64,000 bases of DNA from positions 26,198,385-26,262,384 of the forward strand of contig JAZBQD010000017.1 of NCBI GenBank assembly GCA_036583965.1, in the 5' to 3' direction. The translations under genes and the position numbers were made by a program. The notes under the pieces are model-generated. The model saw only the letters and a program-made list of their open reading frames with translations. It did not search any database and was not told where the DNA came from. Positions 37,216 through 48,120 of this stretch are shown here, one piece after another (the stretch's first letter is position 1; each line of letters opens with the position of its first letter). Source of the stretch: Prunella strophiata. Lineage: Eukaryota; Chordata; Aves; Passeriformes; Prunellidae.

Positions 37216-39546
37216 ATTAGCAGGTTCTTCAGGAAAGAAAAAAAAAAAGTTATAAGCAACTAGAGAAATAATTTGGTTTTATATATAAGTGAAGTTTGTA
37301 ATTAAATCTTTCGTGATGCATGTTAATACTTGGAGTCAAATGGTATATCAAATATTTCCAGACACATATAAATAACACATTACTTGCAGAGTTTTTCCTT
37401 TAATGACCTGGTCAATCATTAATCTCTGTAGTTAATCTTACCAGAAAGTAAAGTCCTGGGACAAGTTTTAACTTCTTGAATAGGTACTGCAACAGATGGA
37501 AAAATAACTCATGAATTGATTTTCTTATCACAGTTTAAAACAGCATTAGTACTTATTGCCTGAGGGATATAGCACAAAAAAAAAAAAAGGCAGAACAGAG
37601 TTGACAGAGTAGTAATAAAACTTAAAGAGAAATCCCTCATGATTTTACCAACATCATTTTTCCACAATAGCACAGGAGTTACTACAAAAGTTACTACAAA
37701 AGCCAACAATCTTCTGCAGTTCACTAGGACTGACAAGAAGCAAAAATATCACAGTCCTTCATTCCTGTTGTGCTGTTTATACAGCATATACACAAAGAAC
37801 TGACTTATGGGCAAAAAAGCCCCAACAAACTGACATTATGGTTGACTTGCACTCAGGCCTTTTGTGTTGAGGCATTCACCAGATATGGTGATGGTGCTTG
37901 AGAAGTTCAGAGGAAACTGTCCTGTGAGTTCTGTGTGGGCTGAGTGGATAACTCTGTGTTACTCACTGATGTTCCACAAGTGAAGCAATGTTAAAATAAG
38001 CTTATCTCTAACTCTAAAAGTAATATCATGGCAATCCATATGTATTACATGGAATTCATTCCAAAACATCAAAATTTAATGCAAAAATTAAGCTTGAATC
38101 AAGTGATACTGCATCATCTGCAGTCCATGCTCATACCTTCTGATTTGGGCACACAAATTTTTTAATTTTGATGCATACACATTCAGTTTGGGGGGCCATT
38201 TTATTCTAAAGAAGATTTTAAAGGTCTTTAAAGGAAGGCTTCTTTCAAATTAAATAATCATTTTAATATTATTATTTTAAGAAAAATAAGGAAAGAGAAT
38301 AAAAATATCTTTCGATTCAGTACACAAACACAGTGTATTAGTGTCACTGAACAGCTTTTGTGCCTGAAACAGCACCATATGACAATATCTATTTTACTTT
38401 ATTCTGGCAGCCAGGTGTTAGTTATAATCTTGGTTTATGAATTTACTATTTCTGTATATAGGATGAGCCATTGCATTTGTATACATACATTCAATCAGTT
38501 CTCCACTAATCTTTGCCCTCTGGAACCCCAAACCTAACTTAAAATATTAGGAAAGGGAACAAATCAAACACCTGAAAAGTCAGAATAAAAAAAAAGCAGC
38601 AGTGGTTCAGTTTCACAGCTGTTTCAGCCATATTCAAGTTCTGTTTGATCCAGGTTTCCTTCAGCCCTCTCTCTCTTGTTCCTTCAGTTATAAGTGGCAG
38701 TTTTCCTGCCTAGATTCCTGTCACAAGGCCCCTGCCCCCAAAGCCCTTCTTTCTCCAGCCTTCTGATCTCCCAGGTCAGTTGCTGCTCCCTCTCACCCTG
38801 CTATTTCATACATTTCTTCAGTAAATGTTTTGCAATAATTTCTGTGAACTTGCTCTAACTGACTGCCAAAATCCAAATTTCTGTTCAAAACACAAAAAGT
38901 ATTTAAAGTCTCCCAAAGTAAAAGAGTCAGATCATTGGTAGGTTTATTTTTCTGCTTTGAGGGGTTTTTTTTGGGGGGAGGGGTTTCTTTGCTTTGCTGG
39001 GTTGGGAGTGTGAGGCAGATCAAGTTTTTTGTTTAGTTTTTGGTTGGTTTGGGTTTGATTTTTTTTTAAGTGGTTGAAATGATGGATTTTGACTTAGGCT
39101 TGTACTCCACAAATAATACTTTGGGGACCAAAACATGCATAAACATTTCATCTATAGGCTTATGTCCCATATTCCATTGCTGGCTCTGACTGAAACGTTA
39201 GCTGTGTTTGGATATTTTTCCTGTTTTTAAACTGTGGAAAGTCACAGTACTGCTTTTCCTACTGCTGAAATGTCTTAGTTCACTCCCCACAGTTTTGCTT
39301 CCTAGTTTCACATAAAAACTTATCTTTGTGATGTATTTATCTCTGTCCAATTTTAATGAAATCCGTCAATGAATTGTTGGACTAGGGAAAGAATACTTAG
39401 ACATTGGGAATAAAACTACAGCTAACCAAACCAGTTGGTGTTTCTCAAACAGTAAGGCTGAGAGAAATTTTTATTTGTATGCAGGCTTCTGATACTTATA
39501 ATTACCTTTACATTCACTGCAACATCTTGTCAGATTAAGAAACAAA

Positions 39547-39547
<1 letters not shown>
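37216..39547. other. Unique sequence with T/G-rich low complexity
   Basis: No gene seen. A direct duplication of a 13-14 base unit (AGTTACTACAAAA) lies near 37677-37703, and a T/G-rich low-complexity stretch covers about 38940-39068. Confidence 0.6.

Positions 39548-39592
<45 letters not shown>
39548..39592. repeat. A45 homopolymer
   Basis: Forty-five consecutive A, the longest single-base run in the window. No recognisable retrotransposon body precedes it. Its length should be treated as approximate. Confidence 0.95.
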
Positions 39593-39594
<2 letters not shown>

Positions 39595-40045
39595 ATCAAC
39601 TTCTGGAAGTATTTGTGAGGTGCTGGCAAGACTGGCAGCTTTCAGTGCTCCAAGAATACTATTGGCAAACTATTTTTCATTTCTTGACATTAAGAAATGA
39701 GATAAGCTGTAGAAATCACCAATGCATATGAACTACATAATAATCATTCCCACTAGTTCATAAAGGAAAGATTTACCATGCTTAGCTTACAGTTAGTAGG
39801 GAACAGAGAAAAGAGATTATTTCAAGACTGTCCTCTTTTTCACCCCAGGTTTGAAACTGGATGTCCCATTTTCTGAACATAAGCTGGGGCATGCAAGGCA
39901 TAAAGTTGATATACACACACAAGCATTTCTACAACTGGGGGGATGATCAAACCCAAAACTGACAAGAGCTCTGAAATGAAACTGCACACTTTTCCTTTTG
40001 CGAGCTCTGTAAAGACTGGCAAAAGATCCCCAACTTGAAGGAAAG

Positions 40046-40049
<4 letters not shown>

Positions 40050-40076
<27 letters not shown>
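40050..40076. repeat. A27 homopolymer
   Basis: Twenty-seven consecutive A. It creates the lysine-rich start of the 167-codon frame at 40035-40538, whose remainder is antisense CR1, so that frame is not a gene. Confidence 0.95.
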
Positions 40077-40079
<3 letters not shown>

Positions 40080-40195
40080 ACAAAGAAAGATAAGGAAGAT
40101 TTATCAGTGTGCTTTCTTTCTGGTATGATGCTCTGGCTTGCAGGATACTCTGCTCAGTCCCCAGTGACCCCAGGGTTGATTCTCTTTCCATTACA

Positions 40196-40545
40196 GAAGA
40201 TCATTGAATACTTGAGGTTGGAAACAATCATTGAAGTTTACGTTGTACAATCCTCCCATCCAAGTACTCAACAAAACTACCCAGACAACTTTTTAATATC
40301 TCAAAAGACGGAGTCCACTACATTTCTGAGCAACTTGTGCCAGTGTTACATCACCCTCAAAGTTCAAAAGGTGTCCAGAGGAAAACTCCTGTGTTTCAGT
40401 CTGTTCCCATTGCCTCTTCTTCTGCTGCACATTTCTGGAAGAAGCCTGACTCTGCCCTCTTTGTTTTATCTCTTCAGGCATTTATATACATTGGGAAGAT
40501 ATCTTCTGAGCCTGGTCTTCCCCAGTCCCACCACTTAGATAGACC
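40196..40545 (-). mobile_element. CR1 LINE, 5'-truncated, minus strand
   Basis: The left side, 'gatcattgaatacttgaggttggaaa', corresponds to the CR1 3' end in antisense (usually tcatagaatcattaaggttggaaa). Further landmarks are 'tgtacaatcctcccatccaa', 'ggaagaagcctgactctgccctctttg' (about 40438-40464) and 'caggcatttatatacattgggaagata', the antisense of a CR1 subfamily whose distal part is also seen at 60-430. The terminal octamer repeats are worn away. The overlapping plus-strand frames (40035-40538, 40337-40555) are antisense readings. Confidence 0.87.
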
Positions 40546-40888
40546 AGTCAGATGATAGTACCTCATTGTGGTGCAAGGCAGTCCTCACAGATAAATTAAG
40601 ATAAAGATTTCACACCAGAAAGAAAAACAATTTGATGGTTTGAACCAACTGTCTAAACTGTACAACATAAAAACAAAACAGAACAAAAGAAACTCCAAGC
40701 AAACAAGCAAACAAATGAAAAACAACTTGTTCATCATAGGACTTAAGATGGCATTTTTGCATTCACTATCTGTCCTTATCATGGTCTCCAGACCCAGATT
40801 TTTCATACTGTTTTCATAGTTTTTATTACTTTCAAGTTGTTTTATGATCCTAATGGTGCAGCTCAGATACAGGAATCCTGCTCTACAC

Positions 40889-41086
40889 AAAAAAAAAAAA
40901 AAAAAAAAAACAAAAAACCCACAAAACAAAAAAAAACAACAACTTGCTTAAGATGCTGTTACGATCCAGTTGATGCTTTTGATTTACATATGTTATGGAC
41001 ATTTCCTGTCCTACTTTTAACCATTGTATTTCTTCTTTAGAATAAAATGTCTTTGTATGAACTTGTTTTTCTTACAAAAAAAAAAA
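40889..41086 (+). other. A-tracts with a polyadenylation-signal-like 3' end
   Basis: An A22 run (40889-40910) and A-rich CAAA sequence are followed by about 150 ordinary bases. Then come AATAAA at 41041-41046 and, 29 bases later, an A11 run (41076-41086). The spacing is that of the 3' end of a polyadenylated transcript, as left by retroposition. No upstream coding sequence is recognisable, and no flanking target duplication was found. A chance arrangement in AT-rich DNA is quite possible. Confidence 0.3.
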
Positions 41087-41669
41087 TTCATAAGTTCCCT
41101 GTGAAATAGATAATTATCTGGACAATCAGAAATTAGAATATACTATAGCTGACAGGAATTATCAGAAAAAAAGATAGTTTTAATGTGTGATTGTGTGGGC
41201 ATCCATAAGACTCAGTTTCTGCATGAAAAAGCCTTTATCATCTATGGAAAGTCTCACACAAGAGAAAGGGTCTTGGCCCTTAGAAATGAGCAGTACATAA
41301 ACCAATTCTCAAATAACTAATAGTGTCAGCTCTTGTAAAGCAAGGGGCAAGAAATTTTGCAAGGGCAATTTCAGTGGTTCACACTCTGCAGTTTAAAGAC
41401 TTTAATTACCCATGTGAATTTAAAAGTAACTACCAATGGGACCTTGGAGGAAGAGAAGGATATGAATATATTTTTCTGTAAGCTGAATGACTTATGAAAG
41501 CCAGTAAAAGCCCATAGGCCAAAACTGATCTAGAACCAGGATTCGAACTTTCACAACATGAAAAACTGCAGAGTCCAAATGAGACAAGCAGGTCAGAACT
41601 TAATTAACACTACAGATTGTAAGAAACTGAAACATTAATGATTAATGACTCAAACAATTGGCAATGTAC
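41087..41669. other. Unique sequence, no gene seen
   Basis: Nothing supported. A single match to a tRNA T-loop motif at 41534-41543 fails as a tRNA. Confidence 0.6.
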
Positions 41670-42333
41670 AAAAGCAGTGGGTGCTTTGCTGAGGCCAGCT
41701 TTGCCCCCCTGCCCCCAAAAGAAGGGGAGGATAGTTTTTGTGTGGTGGTGAGAGCTCTGATCCACATCAGACAGAGCAGCTGAACACCCACCAGTGGAGG
41801 ATACAAGCTGGGTTTTGATCCAGATAAGAGAGAAGGCAAATAAGAAGCAAAGCAGTCCCTGCTGAGGCACCACAGTGCTTTTAATCACACCAATGTCCAC
41901 CCTTACAGAACTGGCTCAGGTGTATATCTCCCCAGGGAGGTACTGGGGCATTCACATGTAGGCCTGAGGGTGTCCATCCCTTCTGGTGGGGGGTAACTGG
42001 CTCAACTGCACTGATATGAGAGGCTGTCTTATTTTAGAAGGTGTCATGGACTACCAAAGACCCCCAAAGTGCCCCCAGACTCATTTTTGGGGCCTTCTAC
42101 CAGGCAACTAAGCATTATCTACAGTGTTCCATCAGGTGTAAAACTCCCACCCACTCAAAGGGAGTACCTGGTCATTCCTGCATCCCACATAAACCTGAAC
42201 ATGTATTAAGCCATTGAACTCTGTGTTTTGTGGGCTTCCCCCATTCTTGGCAGACCAAGACTGTGACCATTACTTCAACCAGGGGACTTGAAACTGCAAT
42301 TAATCAAATCTGCCACTGGATCCACAAGTGGCA
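41670..42333 (+). mobile_element. Endogenous-retrovirus-type LTR, copy B
   Basis: Same family and orientation as 8461-9025; see the shared landmarks there. This copy lacks the clear TGTCTGGGTTTGG start, so its left end is eroded or truncated. It is longer in the middle because it keeps the block 'ggcctgagggtgtccatcccttctg' with 'gataTGAGAGGC' that copy A has lost. Near the right end are 'tgttttgtggg', 'accaagactgtgaccattact' and 'ccactggatccacaagtgg'. The CTTTC tract and then the G-rich array follow directly. The frames at 41610-41900 are antisense readings, not genes. Confidence 0.72.
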
Positions 42334-42340
42334 ATATTTT

Positions 42341-42380
42341 CCCTTTCTTTCTTTTCTTTCTTTCTTTCTTTTCTTCTTTC
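42341..42380. repeat. (CTTTC)n pyrimidine tract after LTR copy B
   Basis: About 40 bases of CTTT and CTTTT units directly after LTR copy B, in the same position as the pyrimidine tract after copy A. Confidence 0.93.
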
Positions 42381-42487
42381 TGGGGAGCGCGGTCAGGTGT
42401 GGAACTGGGACGGGAGGGTTCATTTGGTGTTCTGAGGGGGTGGGTAGGAGGGGGGGGGCGGTCGGGGCGAGTGGTCCTTGTTTCTTG
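42381..42487. other. G-rich spacer before the GGGC array
   Basis: About 107 bases with several G runs, including a nine-base one near 42451-42459. The left part may be element leader sequence, but nothing similar follows LTR copy A. Confidence 0.5.
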
Positions 42488-42670
42488 CGGGCGGGGCGGG
42501 CGGGCGGGCGGGCGGGGCGGGCGGGCGGGCGGGGCGGGCGGGCGGGCGGGCGGGGCGGGCGGGCGGGGCGGGCGGGCGGGGCGGGCGGGCGGGCGGGCGG
42601 GCGGGCGGGCGGGGCGGGCGGGCGGGCGGGCGGGCGGGGCGGGCGGGCGGGCGGGCGGGCGGACGGGCGG
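42488..42670. repeat. GGGC/GGGGC short tandem repeat, strong G-quadruplex potential
   Basis: About 180 bases made of GGGC units with single GGGGC units inserted every two to seven copies, giving roughly 40 G runs of three or four on the plus strand. The array is nearly free of A and T; the first A lies near 42663. It reads through as open frames on both strands (glycine/arginine/alanine-rich on plus, proline/alanine/arginine-rich on minus: 42230-42733, 42288-42728, 42304-42759, 42420-42743, 42478-42777). These are by-products of the repeat, not proteins. It is the only CpG-dense stretch of the window and contrasts sharply with the AT-rich flanks. Confidence 0.97.
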
Positions 42671-42821
42671 CCCGACACACGGGGCGGGGAAAGGCGGGGG
42701 GGGAGGCGGGGAGAGGGGAGAGGACTAAGATAGTAATAGCCAATAATAACCTCCTTCATACATCTAACTTCTTATAAAATAGTACTTCATATATATTGTA
42801 GATACCACACAAACAACATAC

Positions 42822-42852
<31 letters not shown>

Positions 42853-43320
42853 TTTATACATCAAAATATATGTATGTATGTGTATATATCTTCTGGGCTT
42901 TCAGCATTGTTTCACTCTAATCTGTAGCAAGCGATCTGTTAAAAAGAACCTAAGTTAATTACCCTCACCCTCTGGGGTGGATCATAACACAGATAAGACT
43001 GTAGTGAAAACCAGCAGTGCAGACTGCATATCACATGAGATTGCATTAACTAACGTTTCACACAACTTTTTTTCAGAAAATATAATAATATATGTTAAAT
43101 TATACAGTGAATATAATATATAGTCATAAACCTAACCCTTCAGTTACTCTATAATATGGCATTTAATAAGCTTTTTGCACTTTTGATGTAATGGTAGAGG
43201 TTGTAAGCATTTCATTTAGGGATGTCCCAACTCACTACTTCATGGCATTATTCTGCTTTGTCCACCTTAATTCAGCACCACTGATGTTTTTTCTGCAGAA
43301 TTAGTAAATTAGCTATCTGG
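42671..43320. other. G-rich tail, AT array and unique sequence
   Basis: The G-rich composition fades by about 42725. An (AT)n array follows at 42822-42847, then AT-rich unique DNA with no gene. Confidence 0.6.
42822..42847. repeat. (AT)n microsatellite
   Basis: About thirteen AT units, followed by TATG-like units to about 42888. Confidence 0.95.
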
Positions 43321-43640
43321 AGGGAGCCTACAAAGGAGATGAAGAGAGACTCTATATGCAAGAGCATATAGTGACAGGACAAGGGGAAATGGCTTCAATC
43401 TGAAAGAGAGTAGGTTTAGATTGAGACTAGGAAGAAATTCTTTACTGTGAGGGGGGTGAAGCACTGGAGCAGGTTGCTCAGAGAAGTTGTGGATACCCCA
43501 TCCCTAGAAGTGTACAATGTGAGGTTGGGCTTTGCACAGCCTGGTCTACTTGGAGGGGTTCCTGTCCATGGAAGGGGAGGAGATAGATGATCTTTAAGTC
43601 CCTTCCAACTCAGGAAATTCTTTTATTCTGTGGATCTATC
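43321..43640 (+). mobile_element. CR1 LINE, 5'-truncated, plus strand
   Basis: Well-preserved CR1 3' part. Landmarks in order: 'tagtgacaggacaaggggaaatggctt', 'taggtttagattgagac', 'aggaagaaattctttactgtga', 'aggttgctcagagaagttgtggat', 'cctggtctacttggaggggttcctgtcc', 'gatgatctttaagtcccttccaactca' and the tail 'attcttttattctgtgg'. The good match to the copy at 63117 in sense supports the family call. No coding capacity remains. Confidence 0.95.
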
Positions 43641-44514
43641 TGGCTCATTAGGAAGCTGTGAAACTAAAATTAATGAGGCAGAGGATCAAGACAGTCATTT
43701 TTCTGTGTACAGAACACTCTGCTACTGAGATCTCCAAAGTAAAGAAAAAGAAGAGGACATGGCTGCTTGGCTGAAGACTGTGTCAAAATCCCACCCAAAA
43801 CAAAAATGAATGAAAAAAGAAAACTGGATGAACTACATTTGTCATTGTGATTGGAAAAAAAGCATGGTCTTATTGTTCCAGTAAGTTAAGAAGTTGTCAT
43901 GTTTTGAATAGCAGTATTTCATGAGTCTTTGGGTGATAGTGATGGATGAGTTTCTCAAAAGTTAGGAAAGAAGCAACCTCTCTTAAATAAGTTTTTTACA
44001 CTTTGGGAAAGGAACTGTTTGGGAAACATATGAAGGGCTTTCCAAAAATTTGGATTTTGTTTTATTTCTCATAGACTGTAGCTGCCAGTTGTTGCAGTGC
44101 ACTGCTTTGGCACAGATTCAAGGTTTTCATCTGTGGCTGTTACTGCTGTGATCAACAAGTGCACAACACTTAACAGCTAAGGATAGGTCCAAGACTCTGA
44201 AATTTCTTCCAGAATTAGATCTAATAAAAGTCATCACCTTATAATCTTTAGATTATTTTATAAGACCTGCTTCATAACTCAAGCTTTCCCAAAGGGCCTG
44301 AGTGAAAGCAATAAAGTAGGATTATAAAACAACCAGAGAAGGAGTGCAGCAATCATTTTTCTTCAGAAAATGAAGCTTATCATTTTGTCTGGCATAAGGA
44401 AAATTAATTAAAACTTGTGAAATACTTATGGTGGTGTTTTAATTTCATAAAATTTTAGACAGTGATTTGTCAAATGCTTTGGAAATGTTAATAGACTGAG
44501 TATAGAGTGGGATG
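43641..44514. other. Unique sequence, no gene seen
   Basis: Nothing recognisable between the CR1 tail and the dinucleotide array. Confidence 0.6.
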
Positions 44515-44525
44515 GAGAGAGAGAG

Positions 44526-44572
<47 letters not shown>
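44515..44572. repeat. (GA)7(GT)22 compound microsatellite
   Basis: Seven GA units run directly into about 22 perfect GT units. Confidence 0.97.
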
Positions 44573-44575
<3 letters not shown>

Positions 44576-45296
44576 ATAGATACAATCATTTAATATAGTA
44601 TGCATACGTGGAGGTGTTATCCTTAGGAGTTCAGAGATGAGATTTATTAACCAAATATATATCCTTTATCTTCTTGCCAGTTATATGCTGTCTAACTTGT
44701 CTTTGGTGACGTTTAATCCAGCATACAAATTTTAGATAAGCATGATTTTTTTTCCTGAAATAATTTCTTCTGAAATTCTGGCAGGTTTCCTTGGTTTGTT
44801 TTTGTTTTGGTGGTTTGTTTTTTTTTTTTCACACTGCTCCTTCTTCCGCAAATTATACCTGCCTGAAGACTGCAGTGAACAAGGGTTAGTTTGCATTCCC
44901 TGTCAGGTTGTCCTATGCCTACAAAAAACTCAGCTATCAACATATTATCTACATCTAAACACTTTAAAAATTCATACCAAATATGTCAGCTAATAAATAA
45001 GAATTTCTCAATTTAGTATAACTTTTCAAGACTTACTACTAAGCATTAAATGTGCTTTAATTACTGTAAGGAATTAAAACCCCAAAAAGATAATGTAGGG
45101 TTTAGTTAAATCTATGACTGCACTGTCTTATACACCCTGAAAAACTTATTAAACAGATCTAATTGTGTTGAAAAGCAAATGCCTTAAATGAGAATGCATT
45201 CCATTTACCCACATATAACTGTCAATGCAATAAATAAGGTGAAGAACCTAGACTGCAAAAGAGTAAAACAAGGGAGGGTGGCTTTCGCACATGAGT

Positions 45297-45297
<1 letters not shown>
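44573..45297. other. AT-rich unique sequence, no gene seen
   Basis: A T run near 44818-44829 and short frames only. Confidence 0.6.

Positions 45298-45328
<31 letters not shown>
45298..45328. repeat. (CA)n microsatellite
   Basis: About fifteen CA units, ending exactly where the LTR-like sequence appears to begin (TGTAAAGG at 45329). Confidence 0.96.
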
Positions 45329-45330
<2 letters not shown>

Positions 45331-46380
45331 TAAAGGAGATGACTGTGAGAAGCTGCTAAAAGTTTCTGCCAGGTTCAATGGAGGTCTCCAGCTTCAATCC
45401 AGTCCTGCCACTAGCCAAGGCTGAGCCAGTCAGGAACAGTGGTGGTAACTCTAGAATAACAGTTTTAAGAAGGGAAGAAAAGGCACAGCAATACCTCCAA
45501 GCAGAGAAGAGGGGAATGAGAAGGTGTGAGAGGAAGGCCAGCCCTGCAGACACCAAGTTCAGTGATGGAGGGGGAGAAGGCAGCAGAACAGAGATTCCCC
45601 TACAGCCTGTGACGAGGGTCATGGTGAGGTAGCTGTGCCCCTGCAGCCCATGGAGGATGCCAGGACAGAGCGAGTAGACGCCCAAAGTAGGATGTGATGC
45701 TGTGCACAGCCTGCACTGGAGCAAGCTCCTGGGAGCATTCATGGCCCCGTGGAGAGAGAACCCCATTGGAGCAGGTTTGCTGGTAGGACATGAGATCCCA
45801 CAGGGGAGCCATGCTGAGGTGATCTGTTCCTGAAGAACTGCACCCTATGGAAGGGAGCCATGCTGGAGCAGTTCATTAAGAACTTCAGCCCTTGGGAAGG
45901 ATGCACATTGAAGCAGTTCATGGAGGACTGTCTCCCATGGGAGGAACCCTGTGCTGGAGCAGGGGAACAGTGTGAAGAGCCATCCCACTCATGGGGAAGA
46001 AGTGGCAGAGACACCATGTGATTAACTGACTGCAGCCCCCATTCCCCATCTCCCTGTGTTTCTGGGAGGAAAGAGATAGAGAAAACTAGAAGAGTGATGT
46101 TTAACCCATGAAGAAGGGAGGGGTGGGAGGAAAGGTTTATAAGATTTTGGATTTACTTCTCATTATCCTATTCTGATATCTGATATCCTATAGTAATGAT
46201 AAGAAATTAAATTCATTTCTCGAGTCTGTTTTGCTTCTGACGATAATTAGTGAGTGATGTCTCCCTGTATTTGATCCATGAATCTTTCACTATATTTTCT
46301 CTCTCCTGTCCAGCTAAGGAGGGCAGTGACAGATCAGCTTGGGTGGACACCTGGTGTCTAGCCAGGATCACCCCACGACA
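45329..46380 (+). mobile_element. Large ERV LTR-like element with 48-bp subrepeats
   Basis: The distal 600 bases match, by recall, a widespread bird ERV LTR. Landmarks are the subrepeats around 45713-45960, 'gaagaagggaggggtgggagg', 'ttacttctcattatcctattctgat', 'aagaaattaaattcattt', 'cgagtctgttttgc', 'gataattagtgagtgatg', 'attttctctctcctgtccagctaaggagggcagtgac' and 'cacctggtgtctagccaggatca'. The right end, CCCCACGACA at 46371-46380, is a plausible CA terminus. The left end, TGTAAAGG just after the CA array, is a guess, and no target duplication supports it. No primer site, gag, pol or env frame was found. Frames at 45356-45766, 45378-45632 and 45739-46017 follow the subrepeats and are not genes. 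Confidence 0.75.
45713..45960 (+). repeat. Five diverged ~48-bp tandem subrepeats within the LTR
   Basis: Units starting near 45713, 45762, 45810, 45859 and 45904 each carry a variant of 'ctggagcag' followed by 'ttcatgaagaactg' and 'cccatgggaaggac'. The unit divergence suggests they are an old, fixed part of the LTR family. Confidence 0.75.
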
Positions 46381-48120
46381 GGATTCAATTTACTTATTTC
46401 AAAATACCTGTGGCAAGACCTTCATGTCACATCATTATTTTAGTCTTGTCAGTGAATGAGACCAGACAGCTGGAAAATTATATTCCATTTTAGGAAGCTG
46501 ACCACTACACTAATATTTTGAGTAGTCAGAAGAAGCCAGGAATCTGTTTTTATTATGACTACAGTTCCAGCAGTCCTGAAATGTAGCCATAAATAGCTAA
46601 GGTACAAAAGTAGGAGGGCAGAAACATAAATTTGCTGCAGTACAGCAGAGATGGAAAATGAGCATACAGCAAGCAGGATGGATATGATTTCTGGCTCAGC
46701 AGCCTTCAAGCTTAAAGCTTGACTACAACATTCATCTTTCTGGTAAAACTAACATGCATTCAATACTGGGTTACTTGTTCTCTTCAAGGATGGGAGGAAA
46801 TTTCAAGCTGAGCAGGAAAACAGTTCTTTGCTTCACTAAGGTAGAATACACTGCTACAAAATAAAGGTTCTTTGAGATCTACTAGGCCTTCAACAGAAGA
46901 CCATATCACATGGGCTCCACTTTAACTTATTAATATTTTCATACCACCTTCACATTACCTGCACATCACTGATGTGGATTATTTGCCAAAGAAGGATCTT
47001 AAAATCCCTTTTTAATTTAATATTTTCTCATCCTTATTTCTGTGCCTCTGAACTTTCTGAACTCTAACCCCAGTTACCATCACTTTCCATTTTCCCTTTG
47101 AAATAAAATGCTAATGACCTGCCATAATGCAAAACAGTTAACAAAAGAGAGAAGAATAATATATTGCCTGCTTCCCTTATTTGCTTTGCAGCAGCTGGAT
47201 AGGGCATCCTAAAAGACTTTAGTTCATTTTAAGAGCATGTGTGATGTTATCAATAACACTTCATTCAAAGGTTGCCATAGTTCAGCTGATTTTTTTTCTT
47301 TTATTTCCTGACCTATTTTGCTGGCAATTGTGCACTATCATCTAGATAAGAACCAAACCCTTCATTACTCAAGCTGCAAAAATCTTTACATCTTCCTTCT
47401 CTGGATTCTGCAACTTGGAAACCACGTGCACTAGGTCACAAGGCCAACTTGGACTTTCTGGAGTGAGAGATACACATATGACAACCAATGTAGATAACCT
47501 TTTTACTTACTCATTTAAATGAGTTGTATACAGAAGGAAATATGCAAGGAAAGCTTGGTAATATGACTCAAGACATTAATTCTGTCTTCTGAAATTTGTA
47601 AAAGCAACATCAGCTGCAAAAGTAATATTTAGTTATGTTTCATAGATATTTACAGCAGAATAAAATCTAGATATTCCAGCTAAGGTTAGCTTCCTCTTGC
47701 AATCACCACTGTAAACCTTTCACAGGTCAAACTGTACACACAGAGGTTAAAAATAAAAAATACAAGGAGATATGAAACACTAGCACCAGGAATAGAACAA
47801 AACATAAATTATTAAAGTATCTAAATAATAGGCACTTAATAAAAGCTGAAAGAAGCACTAAAGAAAATAAGAAGGGGGAAAGCAGCAGATATGACAAGTG
47901 CAAAATCTATGGTTCTTTTAATATTGCTTGGAAGTACATTGGTTGTCAAAGTAGTAGTTTGTGACAATTCAGTGACAATTTCCAATCACAAATTGGAAAT
48001 TATTTTATGATAGGAAAATGCAAAAATTAATTGCATAACACAGAAAGTTTTTCCAGGTGTTATATACTAAAACCATCAGCAGTGAATACAGTGAATTTTG
48101 TATAATATTTAATAGGCAGG
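46381..48120. other. AT-rich unique sequence, no gene seen
   Basis: No supported gene or transposon. A small hairpin (AATTTCCAAT, five-base loop, ATTGGAAATT) lies at 47977-48001. Confidence 0.6.

Noticed and set aside
40035..40538. 167-codon plus-strand frame starting with a lysine run
   Set aside because: The start is an A27 tract and the rest is antisense CR1.
41534..41543. tRNA T-loop-like motif (minus strand GTTCGAATCC)
   Set aside because: The five bases on each side do not pair as a T stem, and no acceptor or anticodon arm fits around it.
42230..42759. Frames of 99-167 codons on both strands with Gly/Arg/Ala or Pro/Ala/Arg repeats
   Set aside because: They exist because the GGGC/GGGGC repeat has no stop codon in most frames. 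All frames of both strands are open at once, so this is repeat composition, not coding.
45356..45766. 136-codon minus-strand frame, partly hydrophobic
   Set aside because: Lies inside the LTR-like element and follows no known protein.
47977..48001. 10-bp hairpin in unique DNA
   Set aside because: Short and AT-rich; expected by chance in 64 kb of this composition, and it has no T run to suggest a terminator or RNA gene.
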